This document shows positions 18,351-19,082 of a DNA stretch of 19,082 bases, in pieces. Origin of the DNA: Pigoraptor vietnamica (Eukaryota; Opisthokonta; Filasterea); NCBI GenBank assembly GCA_943704525.1, contig CALSCQ010002664.1:981-20062 (forward strand), in the 5' to 3' direction. How positions within the stretch are numbered: position 1 is the first letter of the stretch; each line of letters opens with the position of its first letter. The translations under genes were made by a program, and so were the position numbers. The notes beneath the pieces are model-generated. The model saw nothing but the letters and a program-made list of their open reading frames with translations. It did no database searches and was not told the origin of the DNA.

Positions 18351-18586
18351 CCCCACACCGGCCCGACGCCGCCGGCCGCCGGCGCCGGCACACACACTCA
18401 CTGAGACTGCACACCTCGGACAACGGCCGACACCCCGGCACCGGACACTGAGCAGTGCGGCCGGCACTGTCACCGCCGAAAAATACGGCTGTCTTATCCG
18501 ATCCCGGTCAGGATTTGAGACTGCGGCCGGCACTGCCGACGGAGTTCAGAATTGAGGGCCATGAGATGGGGAGTGCCGGCATTAAA
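17426..18586. other. Gene-poor CCGG- and CAC-rich low-complexity region
   Basis: No supportable gene. Bases of about 17870-18480 are dominated by CACACA blended with CCGG and GCCGGC motifs. This keeps several frames open by composition alone, giving His/Thr/Arg/Pro-rich translations without domains. A 13-base unit GCGGCCGGCACTG occurs at 18457 and 18523. It could be subtelomeric-like or transposon-derived DNA; the sequence alone does not decide. Confidence 0.5.
18317..18351. repeat. (CT)n microsatellite
   Basis: Nearly pure CT repeat with one CC interruption, inside the low-complexity region. Confidence 0.9.
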
Positions 18587-18832
18587 GGAAGCCCTCCGCG
18601 ACCTCTCGCGTTGGGCCCAACATCAAATTGGCTCGGAGTGGCCATTGTGGAGGGTTGAATGGAAAATTTTTCCATACATTCTGAAAACCAGCAATAAGTC
18701 AACAAATTCAGAACATCTCAAATCAGAACCAAAACCGATTAGAGAAGGGTGGGTGTTAGCGAGTTGGGGTCATATAGCAAAGAATTTCAAATTTCGTGTA
18801 GGGCCCAACGCGAGAGGTCGCGGAGGGCTTCC
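18587..18832. repeat. Inverted repeat with perfect 32-bp arms (MITE-like or hairpin)
   Basis: The arm at 18587-18618 (begins GGAAGCCCTCCGCGACC, ends GGGCCC) is the exact reverse complement of 18801-18832. Weaker pairing continues inward for about 11 more bases (ACA..AAATT). The 182-base interior is AT-rich, unlike the GC-rich flanks, and contains the palindrome GGAAAATTTTTCC. There is no open frame of note. Flanking bases show no obvious target-site duplication. It may be a miniature inverted-repeat transposon remnant or a structured element. Confidence 0.8.
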
Positions 18833-19082
18833 TGGCTTGGAGTAAACCATTTGGACATCCGGGGTGGCACACAAGCACCTCACGTGATCGGGATGGGGCA
18901 ATGTTTTGAAGCAAAGCACATGTTGGCGGTGCCCTAATTCGCGCTTCTGAGTTTTTCCCTCTGTCGGCAACTTGCTCTTCAGCCTTCGCAGTGAGAAAGA
19001 GACGAGTGCCCGCAACTCTCTCCCCAGTGGTCACTGTGTCAGCAGGGCCCTGTGTGCGGCCACCCTGATCGGCGAGTTGTGA
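18833..19082. other. Unassigned right end of window
   Basis: No gene recognised. TGGCTTGGAGTAAACCATT just outside the right arm of the inverted repeat resembles TGGCTCGGAGTGGCCATT just inside the left arm (about 18630), a diverged direct repeat. Open frames here are short and featureless. Confidence 0.4.

Noticed and set aside
17952-18404. Plus-strand frame of 150 codons rich in His, Thr, Arg and Pro
   Set aside because: It is open because of CAC/CCGG low-complexity composition, with no start context, domain or homologue recognised.
1-19082. tRNA or rRNA genes
   Set aside because: No cloverleaf B-box-like GGTTCGAATCC stretch or rRNA core sequence was recognised by eye on either strand; a dedicated scan was not possible.

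Overview
This is nuclear DNA from an intron-rich, GC-rich eukaryote, most likely a free-living protist; I cannot name the lineage. Reasons: spliceosomal GT-AG introns (often GTGCGT at the donor and CGCAG at the acceptor) break every conserved reading frame but one; CA/TG microsatellites fill the introns; there is a HOPS-complex VPS41 gene and a triple pleckstrin-homology (PH) gene; and there is a vertebrate-type TTAGGG telomere-like run. Exon joins below were worked out by hand from splice consensus, reading-frame phase and similarity to known families.

Layout. (1) Bases 1-4656 hold a direct segmental duplication. Copy B (about 2425-3700) carries an intact nitronate monooxygenase gene (exons 1879-1959 and 2137-3231) facing the 3' end of an unrecognised four-exon minus-strand gene 'X' (3516-4656). 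Copy A (1-1345) carries the same monooxygenase C-terminal part, cut by the window edge, and a decayed 3' stub of gene X. Copy A's homology stops exactly where a GGGGTTAGGGTTAGGG run begins (1346-1362). (2) Bases 4657-5100 are a short divergent promoter region between gene X and a two-exon Rnl2-like RNA ligase (5101-6070). (3) Bases 6353-9997, minus strand, are a 12-exon gene for a 544-residue protein with three PH domains and a C-terminal coiled coil; the exon layout shows the PH units arose by copying an exon block. (4) Bases 9998-10582 are a divergent promoter region shared with VPS41. (5) Bases 10583-16382, plus strand, are a 16-exon VPS41 gene (961 residues) with an acidic N terminus, beta-propeller, clathrin-heavy-chain-repeat solenoid and C-terminal RING. 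(6) Bases 16559-17425 encode an unrecognised single-pass membrane protein. (7) Bases 17426-19082 show no convincing gene: CCGG/CAC-rich low complexity, a CT microsatellite, and a perfect 32-bp inverted repeat resembling a small transposon remnant.

How the genes fit together. There is no operon-like logic. VPS41 (late endosome/lysosome fusion) and the PH protein (probable phosphoinositide binding) share a divergent promoter region and could both act at membranes, but that is only inference. The most unusual signals are the telomere-motif breakpoint of the duplication, complementary GU and CA tracts flanking an in-frame 63-nt PH exon, the repeated exon module, a prokaryote-looking RNA ligase and the inverted repeat near the right end.
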